NCBI RefSeq assembly: GCF_051859345.1 | Contig: NZ_JBHYFV010000010.1 | Location: 1 to 64,000, forward strand | Source of the DNA: Marivita sp051859345 | GTDB taxonomy: Bacteria; Pseudomonadota; Alphaproteobacteria; Rhodobacterales; Rhodobacteraceae | Length of the DNA stretch: 64,000 bases | Direction: 5' to 3' | In this document: positions 17,992-27,621 of the stretch, piece by piece | Layout of the letters: every line of letters begins with the position of its first letter | How positions within the stretch are numbered: position 1 is the stretch's first letter | Position numbers and translations under genes: made by a program | The notes under the pieces: model-generated | Seen by the model: the letters and a program-made list of their open reading frames with translations, nothing else | What the model was told of the DNA's origin: nothing | Database searches by the model: none

Positions 17992-19536
17992 TTACGCCAT
18001 CCACCACCGTTCGGCCATCCGGCCATTGTCCATCTGCCAAAGATTCCCGACGGTATCGCCATTGGCGACCTTGTTGGAAATCGCTTGAACATAGTTGGCG
18101 AACATCGGGATGATGACCCCGCCATCGTCCCGCAGGATCTGCTGCATCTCGAAATACATTTCGCGACGCTTGTTGCTGTCCAGCTCGGCGCGGGCAGACA
18201 GCAAGAGCTCCTGGAAGCGCGGTTCGTCCCACTGCGTGTCGTTCCAAGGCACACCGGCCTCGTAAGCAGTGGCAAACATCCAGTCTTCTGTCGCACGACC
18301 CGAGAAATACGACGCACAGAACGGCTTTTTCAACCAAACGTTCGACCAATAGCCATCCGCCGGTTCCTGCACCACGTTGATGTTGATGCCCGCGCCTTTC
18401 GCCGAAGCCTGATAAAGCTGGGCTGCATCGACAGCGCCATTGAAAGCCGCATTTGACACGTTGAGGTCGATGTTGAGTTCGGTCAGACCCGCTTCCTTGA
18501 GGTAGAACTTGGCCTTGTCCATGTCATAGGTCAGCGGCTCCATTTCGGAATTGAAATACTGGTTGGCGGGGCCGATCGGCGTATCGTTGCCAACCATACC
18601 GTGACCCAACAGGATCTTGTCCACCAGTTCCTGACGGTTGATGCCGTACTTAAGCGCGCGGCGGACGTTCACGTCCGTGAACGGATCAACTTTTGTCAGC
18701 ATCGGGAAGGTATAGTGCTGGTTGCCCGTCACTTCCTGAATACGGATCATCGGGTTCGCCTTGAGAAGCGCTTCGGTCTTGAAGTCGATGCGGTTGATCG
18801 CATCCACCTGACCGGTCATCAGCGCGTTCATCCGCGCCGTTGAATCGTTGATGGCAATGTATTCCAGCTCATCAAAGAAGCCTGCGCTGTCGCCCTTGTA
18901 GTGGCTGGCGACGCGGCGCGCGGTCATGCGCACACCCGGTTCGAACGATGTCACTTCGTAAAGACCTGTGCCGATGCCCTTGGCAATCGCCTCTTCGATC
19001 TGACCCGCAGGGTACATCAGCAGGTGATAATCGGACATCAGGTATGGGAAGTCGGCATTTCCGGCTTCAAGCGTGAACTGAACCTGATGCTCACCGGTTT
19101 TCTTCATCTCGCTGATGGCGGCGACAATAGGTTGTGCCGCAGATTTCGCGCCTTCAGCGACGTGCAGTTGCAGGGATTCGATCACATCATCCGCGCCGAA
19201 TGACTTGCCGTTGTGAAAGGTCACGCCCTGACGCAGGTTGAAGGTCCAGGTCTTGGCGTCCGGGGTCGCCTCCCAATCGGTGGCCAGTTCGCCGACCAGC
19301 GATCCATCCGCCGCGATTTCGGTCAGGCTGTCGAACACCGCACCCTGCGCACAAGAGATCATATAGAGGTCAGAGTGGGTCCGACCATCCCAACTGTCCG
19401 ACGTGTTTGCGCCGTTCAGACCGGCACGCAGACGGCCGCCGCGTTTCGCCTGGGCAAACACCGGCAGGCCGCTGGCCGCCAATACACCGGCAGCAGCACC
19501 GGTGCGAAGTAATCCACGTCTTGAAATACGAGTCAT
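17992..19536 (-). CDS. Peptide/opine-type ABC transporter substrate-binding protein, Tat-exported
   Basis: 514-residue solute-binding protein family 5 (DppA/OppA-like). The N-terminus TRISRRGLLRTGAAAGVLAASG has a twin-arginine signal, so it is probably exported folded. WTFNLRQGVTFHNGKSFGADDV and INDSTARMNALMTGQVDAI are family motifs. The ATG at 19536 follows AGGGAGA. It is the last gene of its operon, after permeases and ATPase, separated by 62 bases; binding proteins more often come first. The ligand is likely a peptide or amine-containing compound, not resolvable here. Confidence 0.92.
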   Translation of the reverse strand: MTRISRRGLLRTGAAAGVLAASGLPVFAQAKRGGRLRAGLNGANTSDSWDGRTHSDLYMISCAQGAVFDSLTEIAADGSLVGELATDWEATPDAKTWTFNLRQGVTFHNGKSFGADDVIESLQLHVAEGAKSAAQPIVAAISEMKKTGEHQVQFTLEAGNADFPYLMSDYHLLMYPAGQIEEAIAKGIGTGLYEVTSFEPGVRMTARRVASHYKGDSAGFFDELEYIAINDSTARMNALMTGQVDAINRIDFKTEALLKANPMIRIQEVTGNQHYTFPMLTKVDPFTDVNVRRALKYGINRQELVDKILLGHGMVGNDTPIGPANQYFNSEMEPLTYDMDKAKFYLKEAGLTELNIDLNVSNAAFNGAVDAAQLYQASAKGAGININVVQEPADGYWSNVWLKKPFCASYFSGRATEDWMFATAYEAGVPWNDTQWDEPRFQELLLSARAELDSNKRREMYFEMQQILRDDGGVIIPMFANYVQAISNKVANGDTVGNLWQMDNGRMAERWWMA

Positions 19537-19598
19537 TGTCGTCTCCCTGTGTTTACGAGCGGTCTCAGGCCGCCTGACAGTCCTTCATGGACCGATTC

Positions 19599-21245
19599 TC
19601 ATGACATCTTATCAACTGCAGCGTCGCCGATGTTATCAACTCCGCGTTCGTTAAGCAGATTGGTGAGCCAGTCCGGGTCCATTTCGGGGACCGAACTGAG
19701 CAATAGGTCAGTATAAGCGTGATGCGGCGGCACGAACATCTCTTGTTTCGGTCCTTGCTCCACCACCTCACCGTCTTTCATCACCACCACTTCGTCCGCG
19801 ATGGCTTTGACCGTCGCGAGATCATGCGTGATGAACATATAACTGAGTTTGAGGTCGTCCTGAAGCCGCGCAAGCAGTCGCAGGATACCTTCCGCAACAA
19901 GTTGGTCCAAAGCGCTCGTCACTTCATCACAAATGATGAACCTGGGTTCGGCAGCAAGCGCGCGTGCAATGCCGATGCGCTGTTTCTGACCACCCGAAAG
20001 CTCACCAGGAAGACGGTTGAAATACTGGTCCGCTGGCAACTCGATCTCGTCAAGCAACTCTTCCACACGCTTGCGCTTGGCCTTGCCTGTCAGGCCCATG
20101 TAAAACTGTACCGGGCGGCCGACGATTTCTCCGATGGTCTTGCGCGGATTGAGCGCGGTATCGGCCATCTGGTAGATCATCTGGGCTTGCCGAAGCTGAT
20201 CCTTGTTGCGCTGCTTGTAATTCGCCGGAAGCGATTGACCGTCGAATTGGATCACACCCTTGGTTGGCGGCAAAAGGCCGGTGATACAACGTGCCGTGGT
20301 GGACTTTCCCGATCCGGATTCGCCGACAACCGCAACGGTGCGGCCTTCGTGGATATCAAAACTGACATCGTGCAGCACAGGAATCTTGCCATAAGAGGCA
20401 GAGACATTCTGTACCGAAACCACCGGTGTCGCGCGGGTGTGTATCGCAGGTTTCTGCGGTCGTTCAAATGCGCGCACGGCCCACAGGCTTTTGGTGTAGT
20501 CTTCTTTCGGTGTCGACAGCATGGTGCGTGTGTCGGCCTCTTCGACCTCGTCGCCTTTCAGCAGCACTTTGATCCGGTCGGCCATCTGCGCCACGACCGC
20601 AAGATCATGCGTAATGTAGATTGCGGCGGTATCGAACTGTTCCACGATATCCCGGATCGCGGCCAGCACTTCGATCTGCGTTGTCACATCCAGCGCCGTG
20701 GTTGGCTCATCGAAAATGATCAGGTCAGGGCGGCACGACATCGCCATCGCCGTCATCGCGCGCTGAAGCTGTCCCCCCGAGACCTGATGCGGATACCGAA
20801 ATCCGATCTCTTCGGGATTGGGCAGACGCAGACGACGATAAAGGTCGACGGCATCTTCGGCACTTTCGGCACGGCTCATGATGTGATGCTGAACCGGGCC
20901 TTCGGTATGCTGGTCAATCAATTTATGCGCAGGGTTAAAGCTTGCTGCGGCAGACTGGGCGACATAGGCGATGCGTTTGCCAAGCAGATCACGCTTCTTT
21001 GCAGCAGAGGCCTTGAGCAGGTCGATCCCGTCGAACATGACAGAGCCTTTGGAAATGCGCACGCCATCACGTGTAAATCCCATCGCAGCAAGACCAAGGG
21101 TCGATTTGCCCGCGCCGGATTCACCGATCAGGCCAAGAACCTCGCCTTTGTTCAGATCAAGACTGACACCATTGATGATTGGCGACCACGTTTCATCGCT
21201 GCGGCCCTCCATCCAGATGTCGCGGATCTCGACAAGCGCGCTCAT
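19599..21245 (-). CDS. Peptide-type ABC transporter, fused dual ATPase
   Basis: 548-residue protein with two ATP-binding domains, equivalent to a DppD-DppF fusion. Domain 1: Walker A GESGAGKSTLG, signature VSGGQLQRAMTAMA, Walker B LIIFDEPTTALD. Domain 2 from about residue 280: GESGSGKSTTA, LSGGQKQRIGIARAL, FIICDEVTSALDQ. Domain 2 has DEVTSALD in place of the commoner DEPTSALD, as in DppF-type proteins. Energises the two permeases; its start overlaps the upstream permease stop by 4 bases. Confidence 0.93.
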   Translation of the reverse strand: MSALVEIRDIWMEGRSDETWSPIINGVSLDLNKGEVLGLIGESGAGKSTLGLAAMGFTRDGVRISKGSVMFDGIDLLKASAAKKRDLLGKRIAYVAQSAAASFNPAHKLIDQHTEGPVQHHIMSRAESAEDAVDLYRRLRLPNPEEIGFRYPHQVSGGQLQRAMTAMAMSCRPDLIIFDEPTTALDVTTQIEVLAAIRDIVEQFDTAAIYITHDLAVVAQMADRIKVLLKGDEVEEADTRTMLSTPKEDYTKSLWAVRAFERPQKPAIHTRATPVVSVQNVSASYGKIPVLHDVSFDIHEGRTVAVVGESGSGKSTTARCITGLLPPTKGVIQFDGQSLPANYKQRNKDQLRQAQMIYQMADTALNPRKTIGEIVGRPVQFYMGLTGKAKRKRVEELLDEIELPADQYFNRLPGELSGGQKQRIGIARALAAEPRFIICDEVTSALDQLVAEGILRLLARLQDDLKLSYMFITHDLATVKAIADEVVVMKDGEVVEQGPKQEMFVPPHHAYTDLLLSSVPEMDPDWLTNLLNERGVDNIGDAAVDKMS

Positions 21246-22444
21246 TCCTTCAACCCCGAACTTCTGTGCAGCATCCAGTCCACCACAAAGTTGACGCCAA
21301 CCGTCAGCAACGCGATGGCGCCAGCCGCCAGCAGCGGCAAAGCAGCCGTCAGCGGCGAGAATGCGGCGAAGTTGATGAACTGGGCCGAGTCGCGCACCAT
21401 CGTACCCCAGTCAGCCAAAGGTGGTTGAATACCCACACCAAGGAAGGACAGTGAGGCGATGGTCAGGAACACGAAACAGAACCGCAATCCGAATTCAGCC
21501 AGTAGCGGCGCAGTGGCGTTGGGTAGAATTTCCTTGAAGATCAGGTAGGACAAGCCTTCACCGCGCAATTTGGCCGCCTCGATATAATCCATGACCACGA
21601 TGTTCAAACCCACCGCGCGGGCCAGACGAAAGACACGCGTGCTGTCGATCACGGCGATGATAAGAACCATGTAAACGGTCAACAGCCACCTTTCCGACCC
21701 GGCCCACGCGCTGGCGATGGTCATCAGCAGCAGCGCAAAGATCAGCGACGGAATCGCCATCAGAACATCCACAGCGCGGCTCAGCACCTGATCCAGCCAG
21801 CCCTGTAGCGTCGCCGCCAGAAACCCAAGCGATCCGCCAAGGAAAAACGCAAGGCAGGTTGTGATGAAAGCAATGCCAACGGTGTTCTGCGCGCCATAGA
21901 TCAAACGGCTGAGCAGATCGCGCCCGATCTGGTCTGTTCCCAACGGATGCAACGGATCCCCACCTGTGGCCGCATTCCCTCCGGGAAGAACGTTAACCTT
22001 GGTGAAAATCTCCTCCTGACCATGAGGCGCCAGCCACACCGCAAAGATCGCGGTAAAGGAATAGAGGATCACCACCAGAACGCCAAAGCTTGCCGTTATC
22101 GGCATCTGGCGAAACAGCTTCTTGCTTCCTGCTGTCCCGACCGTCCGGCCCAGAAGGCGGAAAAGATAGGCCACGATGGTCGCAAGGATAAAGAATTGCA
22201 CCGCCCAACGAAAAAACACGACCCCGGCATTCGGCACACCCGCATCGTTTTGCGTTGGCTGAAAGAAATACCAGACCGAGAACACCAAAAGGCTGGCGCC
22301 CAGCACATATCCAAACGCCACGGCAAACGGCATGTCCCGAAAGGTCGGCGCGTTTCCCGTGGCCTTTTGCCCGGCAAAACGCAGCACCCAGCCTCCAGCC
22401 GCAATCACCACCAACACGATGGCCAGTGTCAGAAGCATGCTCAT
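21242..22444 (-). CDS. Peptide-type ABC transporter permease (DppC-like) with N-terminal membrane extension
   Basis: 400-residue inner-membrane permease. The C-terminal ~290 residues match DppC/OppC: LAPHG, HPLGTDQIGRDLLSRLIYGA, EAAKLRGEGLSYLIFKEILPN and LSFLGVGIQPPLADWG. Ahead of it are about 110 extra residues with three predicted membrane spans (around 3-22, 38-62 and 78-100), making it about 100 residues longer than a typical DppC. The start overlaps the stop of the partner permease by 4 bases. Confidence 0.9.
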   Translation of the reverse strand: MSMLLTLAIVLVVIAAGGWVLRFAGQKATGNAPTFRDMPFAVAFGYVLGASLLVFSVWYFFQPTQNDAGVPNAGVVFFRWAVQFFILATIVAYLFRLLGRTVGTAGSKKLFRQMPITASFGVLVVILYSFTAIFAVWLAPHGQEEIFTKVNVLPGGNAATGGDPLHPLGTDQIGRDLLSRLIYGAQNTVGIAFITTCLAFFLGGSLGFLAATLQGWLDQVLSRAVDVLMAIPSLIFALLLMTIASAWAGSERWLLTVYMVLIIAVIDSTRVFRLARAVGLNIVVMDYIEAAKLRGEGLSYLIFKEILPNATAPLLAEFGLRFCFVFLTIASLSFLGVGIQPPLADWGTMVRDSAQFINFAAFSPLTAALPLLAAGAIALLTVGVNFVVDWMLHRSSGLKE

Positions 22445-23436
22445 TTCGGATGCCTCAGACGCGGATTGGACAAGATAGACATGATATCCGCCAACAGGTT
22501 GAGCATGATATATGCCGCCGCAAAGATCAGGCAGCAGGCCTGCACCACCGGGATGTCCCGGATTTTCACGCTGTCGACAAACAACTGACCGATGCCCGGA
22601 TAGACAAACACCACTTCGACGACGACCACACCGGTGATCAAGTAGGCCAGGTTAAGCGCAACCACGTTGATGATCGGAGCCAACGCATTGGGAAGCGCAT
22701 GTTTCACGATCACCCGCATCGGCGACATCCCCTTGAGTCGTGCCATTTCGATATAGGGTGACGCCAGCAGGTTGATGATCGCCGCGCGCGTCATGCGCAT
22801 CATGTGGGCCGTCACGACCAACGTCAGGGTCAGCGCGGGCAACAGCGTTTTCTCAAGCCGCTCGCCAAATGACATCCCGTCAAAGATATTGGAAAGCGAC
22901 GGAAGAACCGGGTTCAGCACGGCAAGGAACAGGATCAGAACATAGGCCAGAAAGAACTCAGGCGAAGAAATCGAAGTCAGCGTTGTCACATTGGTCGCCC
23001 GGTCAAAGACGGAATTGCGAAACAGCGCCGCAAGTATTCCAAGGGTCAGCGAAAACGGAACGGCTATGGCCGCCGTCACCGCCGCAAGGAACATTGTGTT
23101 TGCGAAACGCGGCGCGATCTGCTGGGCGACGGTTGTACGCACCCCGCTGTCAGCGCCAACAAAGCTGGCAAAGTTGGCCTGCGCAAAGGAATTGCCCAGA
23201 TCGCTCTGAAGCGCGCCACCAAGCCACTCGAAATATCGCGCGACCGGCGGTTGATCTAGCCCCAGATCTCTCCGGATGGATTCAACGGCTGCGGGTGTTG
23301 CACCTTGCCCCAGAATGGCCTGTGCAAAATCTCCGGGAAGCAGGTTTACGGCTGTGAAAATGACAATCGACACAACAAAGAGCGTGAGAAGCCCAAGCGC
23401 AAGTCGTTGTAAAATGATTCGGATGACAGATTGCAA
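22441..23436 (-). CDS. Peptide-type ABC transporter permease (DppB-like)
   Basis: 331-residue inner-membrane permease: LGLLTLFVVSIVIFTAVNLLPGDFAQAILG at the N-terminus and the EAA-type loop ASPYIEMARLKGMSPMRVIVKHALPNAL near residue 225. First gene of the importer operon. The start appears to be TTG at 23436 (MQSVIRIILQRLALG); no in-frame ATG is nearby and the ribosome site is poor, so the exact start is uncertain. The 83-base gap upstream should hold the promoter. Confidence 0.9.
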   Translation of the reverse strand: MQSVIRIILQRLALGLLTLFVVSIVIFTAVNLLPGDFAQAILGQGATPAAVESIRRDLGLDQPPVARYFEWLGGALQSDLGNSFAQANFASFVGADSGVRTTVAQQIAPRFANTMFLAAVTAAIAVPFSLTLGILAALFRNSVFDRATNVTTLTSISSPEFFLAYVLILFLAVLNPVLPSLSNIFDGMSFGERLEKTLLPALTLTLVVTAHMMRMTRAAIINLLASPYIEMARLKGMSPMRVIVKHALPNALAPIINVVALNLAYLITGVVVVEVVFVYPGIGQLFVDSVKIRDIPVVQACCLIFAAAYIMLNLLADIMSILSNPRLRHPK

Positions 23437-23519
23437 CTTCTCGGCTTAACCTCGGTTCCCGTCAGAAACATAAGTTAACCACGGGGGCTACTGTGTAAAC
23501 ATCTAATAGCGCCCAAATT

Positions 23520-24491
23520 CTAAGAAGTTGAAATTTCGTCCATAATTCGAACAAGTTCTGCGCTGATACCGGGCTCGGAAAGCGCGTGACCCGCATTTCG
23601 GATCATGCGCAGGTCACATTCAGGCCAGACACGGGCCAGTTCCCACGCCCTCAGCGGCGGGCAAATCATGTCGTAGCGTCCCTGAACGATGGAACCGGGG
23701 ATGCCCGACAGGCGATCCATGTTTTTCAGGATCCAGCCATCTTCTTCCAGAAAGCCGTTGTTGATGAAGTAATGGTTCTCCAGCCGCGCAAATGCGCGCG
23801 CATAATCACCCGGAGATTCCCCACCCGACCCGCTGGAATAAACCGACGCCAAGGCATTTTCCCAAGCCGACCATGCCCGCGCAAACCGCGTCTCGGTCCT
23901 CAGATCGCCGGAAAACAGGCGACGATGATAAGCACCGATCAGATCATCGCGCTCGTCCTCGGGGATCATGTCGACAAAGCGCGCCCATGTTTCCGGCCAG
24001 AATTGCCCAGCGCCGCCGCCATAGAACCAGTCCAGTTCGGCCCTTGTCATGGTGAACACGCCGCGCAAGACCAGGTGACGCACCCGGTCGGGATGACTGA
24101 TGCCATAGATCAGGGCAAGCGTGGCACCCCAGCTGCCGCCGAAGACAATGAATTCGTCAATCTCCAGCGTCTCGCGGATCAGTTCTATATCCGCGACCAG
24201 ATCCCACGTCGTGTTGTTCTTGACGCTCGCATGGGGCCGCGACCGCCCGCACCCCCGTTGATCGAACAGGACGACGCGAAACACCTTGGGATCAAAATAC
24301 CGACGCATCGACGGGCTGCACCCACCGCCCGGTCCACCATGCAGCACGACCACGGGAATCCCGTTTTCCGCACCACATTGTTCGACATAGACAGTGTGCC
24401 CATCACCAACCGACAGCATACGCTGGTCATACGGGTCGATTGGGGGATAAAGGTACTGCACTGCGCGCTTATGGCTCGGGAATTTATCCAT
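23520..24491 (-). CDS. pip: Prolyl aminopeptidase (proline iminopeptidase)
   Basis: 323-residue alpha/beta-hydrolase that removes N-terminal proline from peptides in the cytoplasm. YLYPPIDPYDQRMLSVGDGHTVYVEQCG at the start, the oxyanion motif HGGPGGG, the nucleophile elbow GGSWGATLAL and the histidine in IRNAGHALSEPG are diagnostic. ATG at 24491 preferred over a TTG two codons upstream. It lies behind a peptide importer, although the gap and convergent signals do not prove cotranscription; the pairing makes physiological sense. Divergent from ubiG. Confidence 0.93.
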   Translation of the reverse strand: MDKFPSHKRAVQYLYPPIDPYDQRMLSVGDGHTVYVEQCGAENGIPVVVLHGGPGGGCSPSMRRYFDPKVFRVVLFDQRGCGRSRPHASVKNNTTWDLVADIELIRETLEIDEFIVFGGSWGATLALIYGISHPDRVRHLVLRGVFTMTRAELDWFYGGGAGQFWPETWARFVDMIPEDERDDLIGAYHRRLFSGDLRTETRFARAWSAWENALASVYSSGSGGESPGDYARAFARLENHYFINNGFLEEDGWILKNMDRLSGIPGSIVQGRYDMICPPLRAWELARVWPECDLRMIRNAGHALSEPGISAELVRIMDEISTS

Positions 24492-24541
24492 ACCCAATCT
24501 ATATTGGCAGCAAATACCAAAAGACCATGGGGAAATGTCTC

Positions 24542-25285
24542 ATGACAGCCACGACAACCGTTGATCCGTCTGAAATCGCCAAGTTCGAGGCGATGGCCGC
24601 CGAATGGTGGGACCCCAACGGCAAATTCAAGCCGTTGCACATGATGAACCCGGTTCGGCTCGATTACATCACGTCACAGATCGCCGCCGAGTTTGACCGT
24701 GACCTTGGTCGGCCGCGGACGTTCGAAGGTCTGCGTGTTCTGGACATCGGATGCGGTGGCGGGCTTTTGTGCGAACCGATGGCCCGGCATGGCGCGACGG
24801 TCGTGGGTGTTGACGCCGGAGGCAGCAACATTCCGGTCGCTCAGGCGCACGCGCGGCAGTCCGGGCTCGAGATCGACTATCGGCACACAACAGCCGAAGC
24901 CTTGGCAGAGGCCAGCGAACAGTTCGACGTGATCCTGAACATGGAAGTCGTCGAACATGTGACCGATCCGTCGGCCTATCTGACGGCCTGCCAGCGCCTG
25001 CTGAAGCCCGGTGGGCTGCACCTGTGTTCAACGATCAACCGCAACGCCAAAAGCTTTGCTGCAGCCATTGTCGGTGCGGAATATGTAATGCGCTGGTTGC
25101 CCAAGGGCACCCACGACTGGGCCAAGTTCATCACGCCGGACGAATTGTACGATCTGCTGCGCCGGGCCGGGTTTGATCCCGTGGATCGCAAGGGATTCCA
25201 GTTCAATCCGGTGTCGTGGAAATGGAGCCTTTCTGACCGTGATCTGAGTGTGAACTATGTGACCGCCGCCCTGAAACCAGCCTGA
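24542..25285 (+). CDS. ubiG: Ubiquinone biosynthesis O-methyltransferase UbiG
   Basis: 247-residue class I SAM-dependent methyltransferase that does the two O-methylations of ubiquinone synthesis. Motif I is VLDIGCGGGLLCEPMARHG; the N-terminus EIAKFEAMAAEWWDPNGKFKPLHMMNPVRL is diagnostic of UbiG, as is LPKGTHDWAKFITPDEL. The ATG at 24542 follows GGGGAAA. Only 50 bases separate it from divergent pip. Convergent with the MarR gene. Confidence 0.96.
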   Translation: MTATTTVDPSEIAKFEAMAAEWWDPNGKFKPLHMMNPVRLDYITSQIAAEFDRDLGRPRTFEGLRVLDIGCGGGLLCEPMARHGATVVGVDAGGSNIPVAQAHARQSGLEIDYRHTTAEALAEASEQFDVILNMEVVEHVTDPSAYLTACQRLLKPGGLHLCSTINRNAKSFAAAIVGAEYVMRWLPKGTHDWAKFITPDELYDLLRRAGFDPVDRKGFQFNPVSWKWSLSDRDLSVNYVTAALKPA

Positions 25286-25305
25286 GTCGACAAGAGCGGG
25301 TTCGC

Positions 25306-25755
25306 TCAGGACCGTCCGTCCGGCTCTTCCAGCTTGACCCGCAATTCACGCAATACCGGGATCGCCGCCCGCACCTTTGCGTCGCCCAATTCCTGTACCA
25401 TCTCGTTGATCAGCGGCGTGATCGCCGCCACCGCAGCATCGCGCGCGGACAACCCGGCTGGACTGATCGACACCTGCTTGCGCCGGGCATCGTCCCAGTC
25501 CGGTCGGATATGCACATACCCCGCCGCTTCCAGCTTGCCCAAGGTGTTGGTCATCGCGCCGCGCGTGACGTGGAACGTCTTGGCAAGCTGCGCCGGGGTC
25601 TTTTCCGACCCACCCCGCGCCAGCTGGTTCAAAACCGAGAAATGCGAGATTTCCATCTTGTTGGGAAGCACCCGTGTCAGCCGGTTCCGCAAAAGCTGAT
25701 CCGCCGTCAGCAATTCACTGAACAGGGATATGGCGAGGGGGCTGCTTTCGCTCAT
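25306..25755 (-). CDS. MarR-family transcriptional regulator
   Basis: 149-residue winged-helix regulator: recognition region TPAQLAKTFHVTRGAMTNTLGKLEAAGYVHIRPDWDDARRKQVSIS (wing with D-x-R) is MarR-typical. Its ATG overlaps the stop of the nitrilase gene (ATGA), so it is the last gene of grxC-nitrilase-marR. The ligand and targets are not apparent. A small hairpin at 25294-25307 separates it from convergent ubiG. Confidence 0.88.
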   Translation of the reverse strand: MSESSPLAISLFSELLTADQLLRNRLTRVLPNKMEISHFSVLNQLARGGSEKTPAQLAKTFHVTRGAMTNTLGKLEAAGYVHIRPDWDDARRKQVSISPAGLSARDAAVAAITPLINEMVQELGDAKVRAAIPVLRELRVKLEEPDGRS

Positions 25756-26591
25756 ACCGGGCCAGAGAACTCTCTATCATGCTGTAAAGACGGGATTTTC
25801 TGACGCACTTTTGCCACGTCCGAAAGTTCGAGGTCAACAAGATGCACACCGGGTTCCTGCCCCGCATCCAAAAGCACCTCTCCCCAAGGCGACACAACAA
25901 GAGAATGCCCATGCGTCGTGCGCGGTTTGCCGCGGCTGATCCTGTGCTGACCCGCCTGCGCGGGGGCGAGAACGAAACACCCGGTCTCGATCGCGCGGGC
26001 CTTCAAGAGCGGCTCCCAGTGCATCGGGCCCGTCGCGGGCGAAAAGGCGGCGGGAACCGTCAGAACGTCCGCCCCGGCCTGTGCCAACGCGCGATACAGA
26101 TACGGAAACCGGACGTCGTAACAGACGGTCATGCCAACCGTCCCAAAAGGCGTTTCCGCCACAACCGCACGGTCTCCGGGCGCGAACCCAGCGGATTCCC
26201 GAAACGTCTCTGTTTCGGTCACCTGAACGTCGAACATATGGAGCTTGTCGTAATGCGCAGCGATGTCACCATCCGGGGTGATCAGGAAAGATCGGTTGAG
26301 AAACCGTTCCTCGGGTGGATCGGCCCTGAGCGCCAGCGACCCGATGAGAATCCAGACACCCAAACGCGCTGCTTCCTCGCGCAGCCCAGCCAGCGTGGGA
26401 TCATCGTCCTGATGACACAGAACGCCCTGTTGATGCGTGCGGCTGTTGCTGATGCAGTTGGTCACTTCGGGGGTGAGTATGAACGTTGCCCCATCCTTGT
26501 CCGCCTGCCGAACAAGGTCTGACGTGACCCGCAAATTGTCTTGCGGATCATCCGACGAGGTCAGTTGCAAGAGTGCCGCGCGCAATGTCAT
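25752..26591 (-). CDS. Carbon-nitrogen hydrolase (Nit1/Nit2-like amidase)
   Basis: 279-residue nitrilase-superfamily amidase. The Glu-Lys-Cys triad is visible: Glu42 in ILTPEVTN, Lys in HYDKLHMFDV, Cys in MTVCYDVRFPYLYR. The sequence between them resembles deaminated-glutathione amidase and omega-amidase. Being coupled to a glutaredoxin gene (TGATG overlap) supports a glutathione-repair role, an inference. A MarR gene follows, coupled by ATGA. Confidence 0.88.
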   Translation of the reverse strand: MTLRAALLQLTSSDDPQDNLRVTSDLVRQADKDGATFILTPEVTNCISNSRTHQQGVLCHQDDDPTLAGLREEAARLGVWILIGSLALRADPPEERFLNRSFLITPDGDIAAHYDKLHMFDVQVTETETFRESAGFAPGDRAVVAETPFGTVGMTVCYDVRFPYLYRALAQAGADVLTVPAAFSPATGPMHWEPLLKARAIETGCFVLAPAQAGQHRISRGKPRTTHGHSLVVSPWGEVLLDAGQEPGVHLVDLELSDVAKVRQKIPSLQHDREFSGPV

Positions 26592-26848
26592 CAGGCCGCC
26601 AGTAACGGATCAAGCTTGCCGGCCCGTTCCAACGCATAAAGCTCATCGCAGCCGCCGACATGGGTGTCGCCGATGAAGATCTGCGGCACGGTCCGCCCAC
26701 CATTGGCGCGCTGAATCATCTCGGGCTTGCGGCTGGGGTCAACAAGCACGTCGATTTCGGTAAAGCTGGCACCCTTCTGCGTCAGCAGGCGTTTCGCAGC
26801 GTGGCAGAATCCGCACAGCGGTGAGGTGTAGATTTCAATAGTCTTCAT
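26591..26848 (-). CDS. grxC: Glutaredoxin 3
   Basis: 85-residue dithiol glutaredoxin with active site CGFC (SPLCGFCHAAKRLL), cis-Pro TVPQIFIG and GGCDELYALE, the usual length of GrxC. The more common GrxC active site is CPYC; CGFC is a variant. Reduces disulfides and glutathione mixed disulfides in the cytoplasm. Upstream of and coupled to the nitrilase-family amidase; 30 bases downstream of comF, so probably cotranscribed with it. Confidence 0.94.
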   Translation of the reverse strand: MKTIEIYTSPLCGFCHAAKRLLTQKGASFTEIDVLVDPSRKPEMIQRANGGRTVPQIFIGDTHVGGCDELYALERAGKLDPLLAA

Positions 26849-26878
26849 GGCATTTCCCCTAACGTGATTGTCAGGGAT

Positions 26879-27607
26879 TTAGGCAGCCTTTGCAACGCGC
26901 GCCAGAACCATGACATAAATCTCTCGGCTCTGTGCGGTGTGGCAGGCAAGCGCACAGGCCGCAAGGGTCGCGCCCGATGTCATGACATCATCCACCAGCA
27001 GAACGGGACGGTCACGAAGGACCAAGGCATTGCGCCCACTTGGGGAAATCGCATCGGACAATTCCCTGAAACGCGCCTCGCGCGACTTTCCGTCCAGCGA
27101 TGACGTCCGCCTGTTTCGGCAAAGCGCGTCGGGGCAGAATTCAAGGTCCAGCCGCGTCGCCATCGCCTGCGCCAGCAGGGCGGACTGGTTGTACCTCCGA
27201 CGCAACAGGCGGGTCAGGTGCAATGGCACCGGGACAACCACGGTGCTGTCAGGCAATACTTTCGGCACCGCGCTGACCATCCAATCTGCAGCGGTGCCGA
27301 CAATTTCATGCCGATCCCCGTGCTTCAGTCCAAGAACAAGCTTTCGGGCTACACCTTCATATCGCAGCGGCGCACGTCCTTGTATCCAAGGTCGCCCAAT
27401 GGACAGGCAATCGTCACAATGCACCGCGTCGTCTGACGCACCGGGCAAAGGCACACCGCAAAGGTCGCAAACAAGCCCCGTGATAAAGGGGGTTTCCGCG
27501 AAACACCTGGCGCAGAGACCGTTGTCCTGCTCGACCAATCCACCGCAGGCAAGGCAGCGTGGCGGATAGATCATGCGCAGCACGGTTTGCAATCCTGTCT
27601 GGAGCAT
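26879..27607 (-). CDS. ComF-family phosphoribosyltransferase-like protein
   Basis: 242 residues. Residues ~15-70 hold paired cysteines (CLACGGL, LCARC, CDLCGVPL, HCDDC) of a double zinc ribbon, then a phosphoribosyltransferase domain with the PRPP loop PVLLVDDVMTSGATL near residue 205. ComF proteins are linked to DNA uptake in competent species; the alphaproteobacterial role is not established. Divergent from the methyltransferase gene, with only 14 bases between starts. Confidence 0.9.
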   Translation of the reverse strand: MLQTGLQTVLRMIYPPRCLACGGLVEQDNGLCARCFAETPFITGLVCDLCGVPLPGASDDAVHCDDCLSIGRPWIQGRAPLRYEGVARKLVLGLKHGDRHEIVGTAADWMVSAVPKVLPDSTVVVPVPLHLTRLLRRRYNQSALLAQAMATRLDLEFCPDALCRNRRTSSLDGKSREARFRELSDAISPSGRNALVLRDRPVLLVDDVMTSGATLAACALACHTAQSREIYVMVLARVAKAA

Positions 27608-27621
27608 CCTATCTGCCGCTC

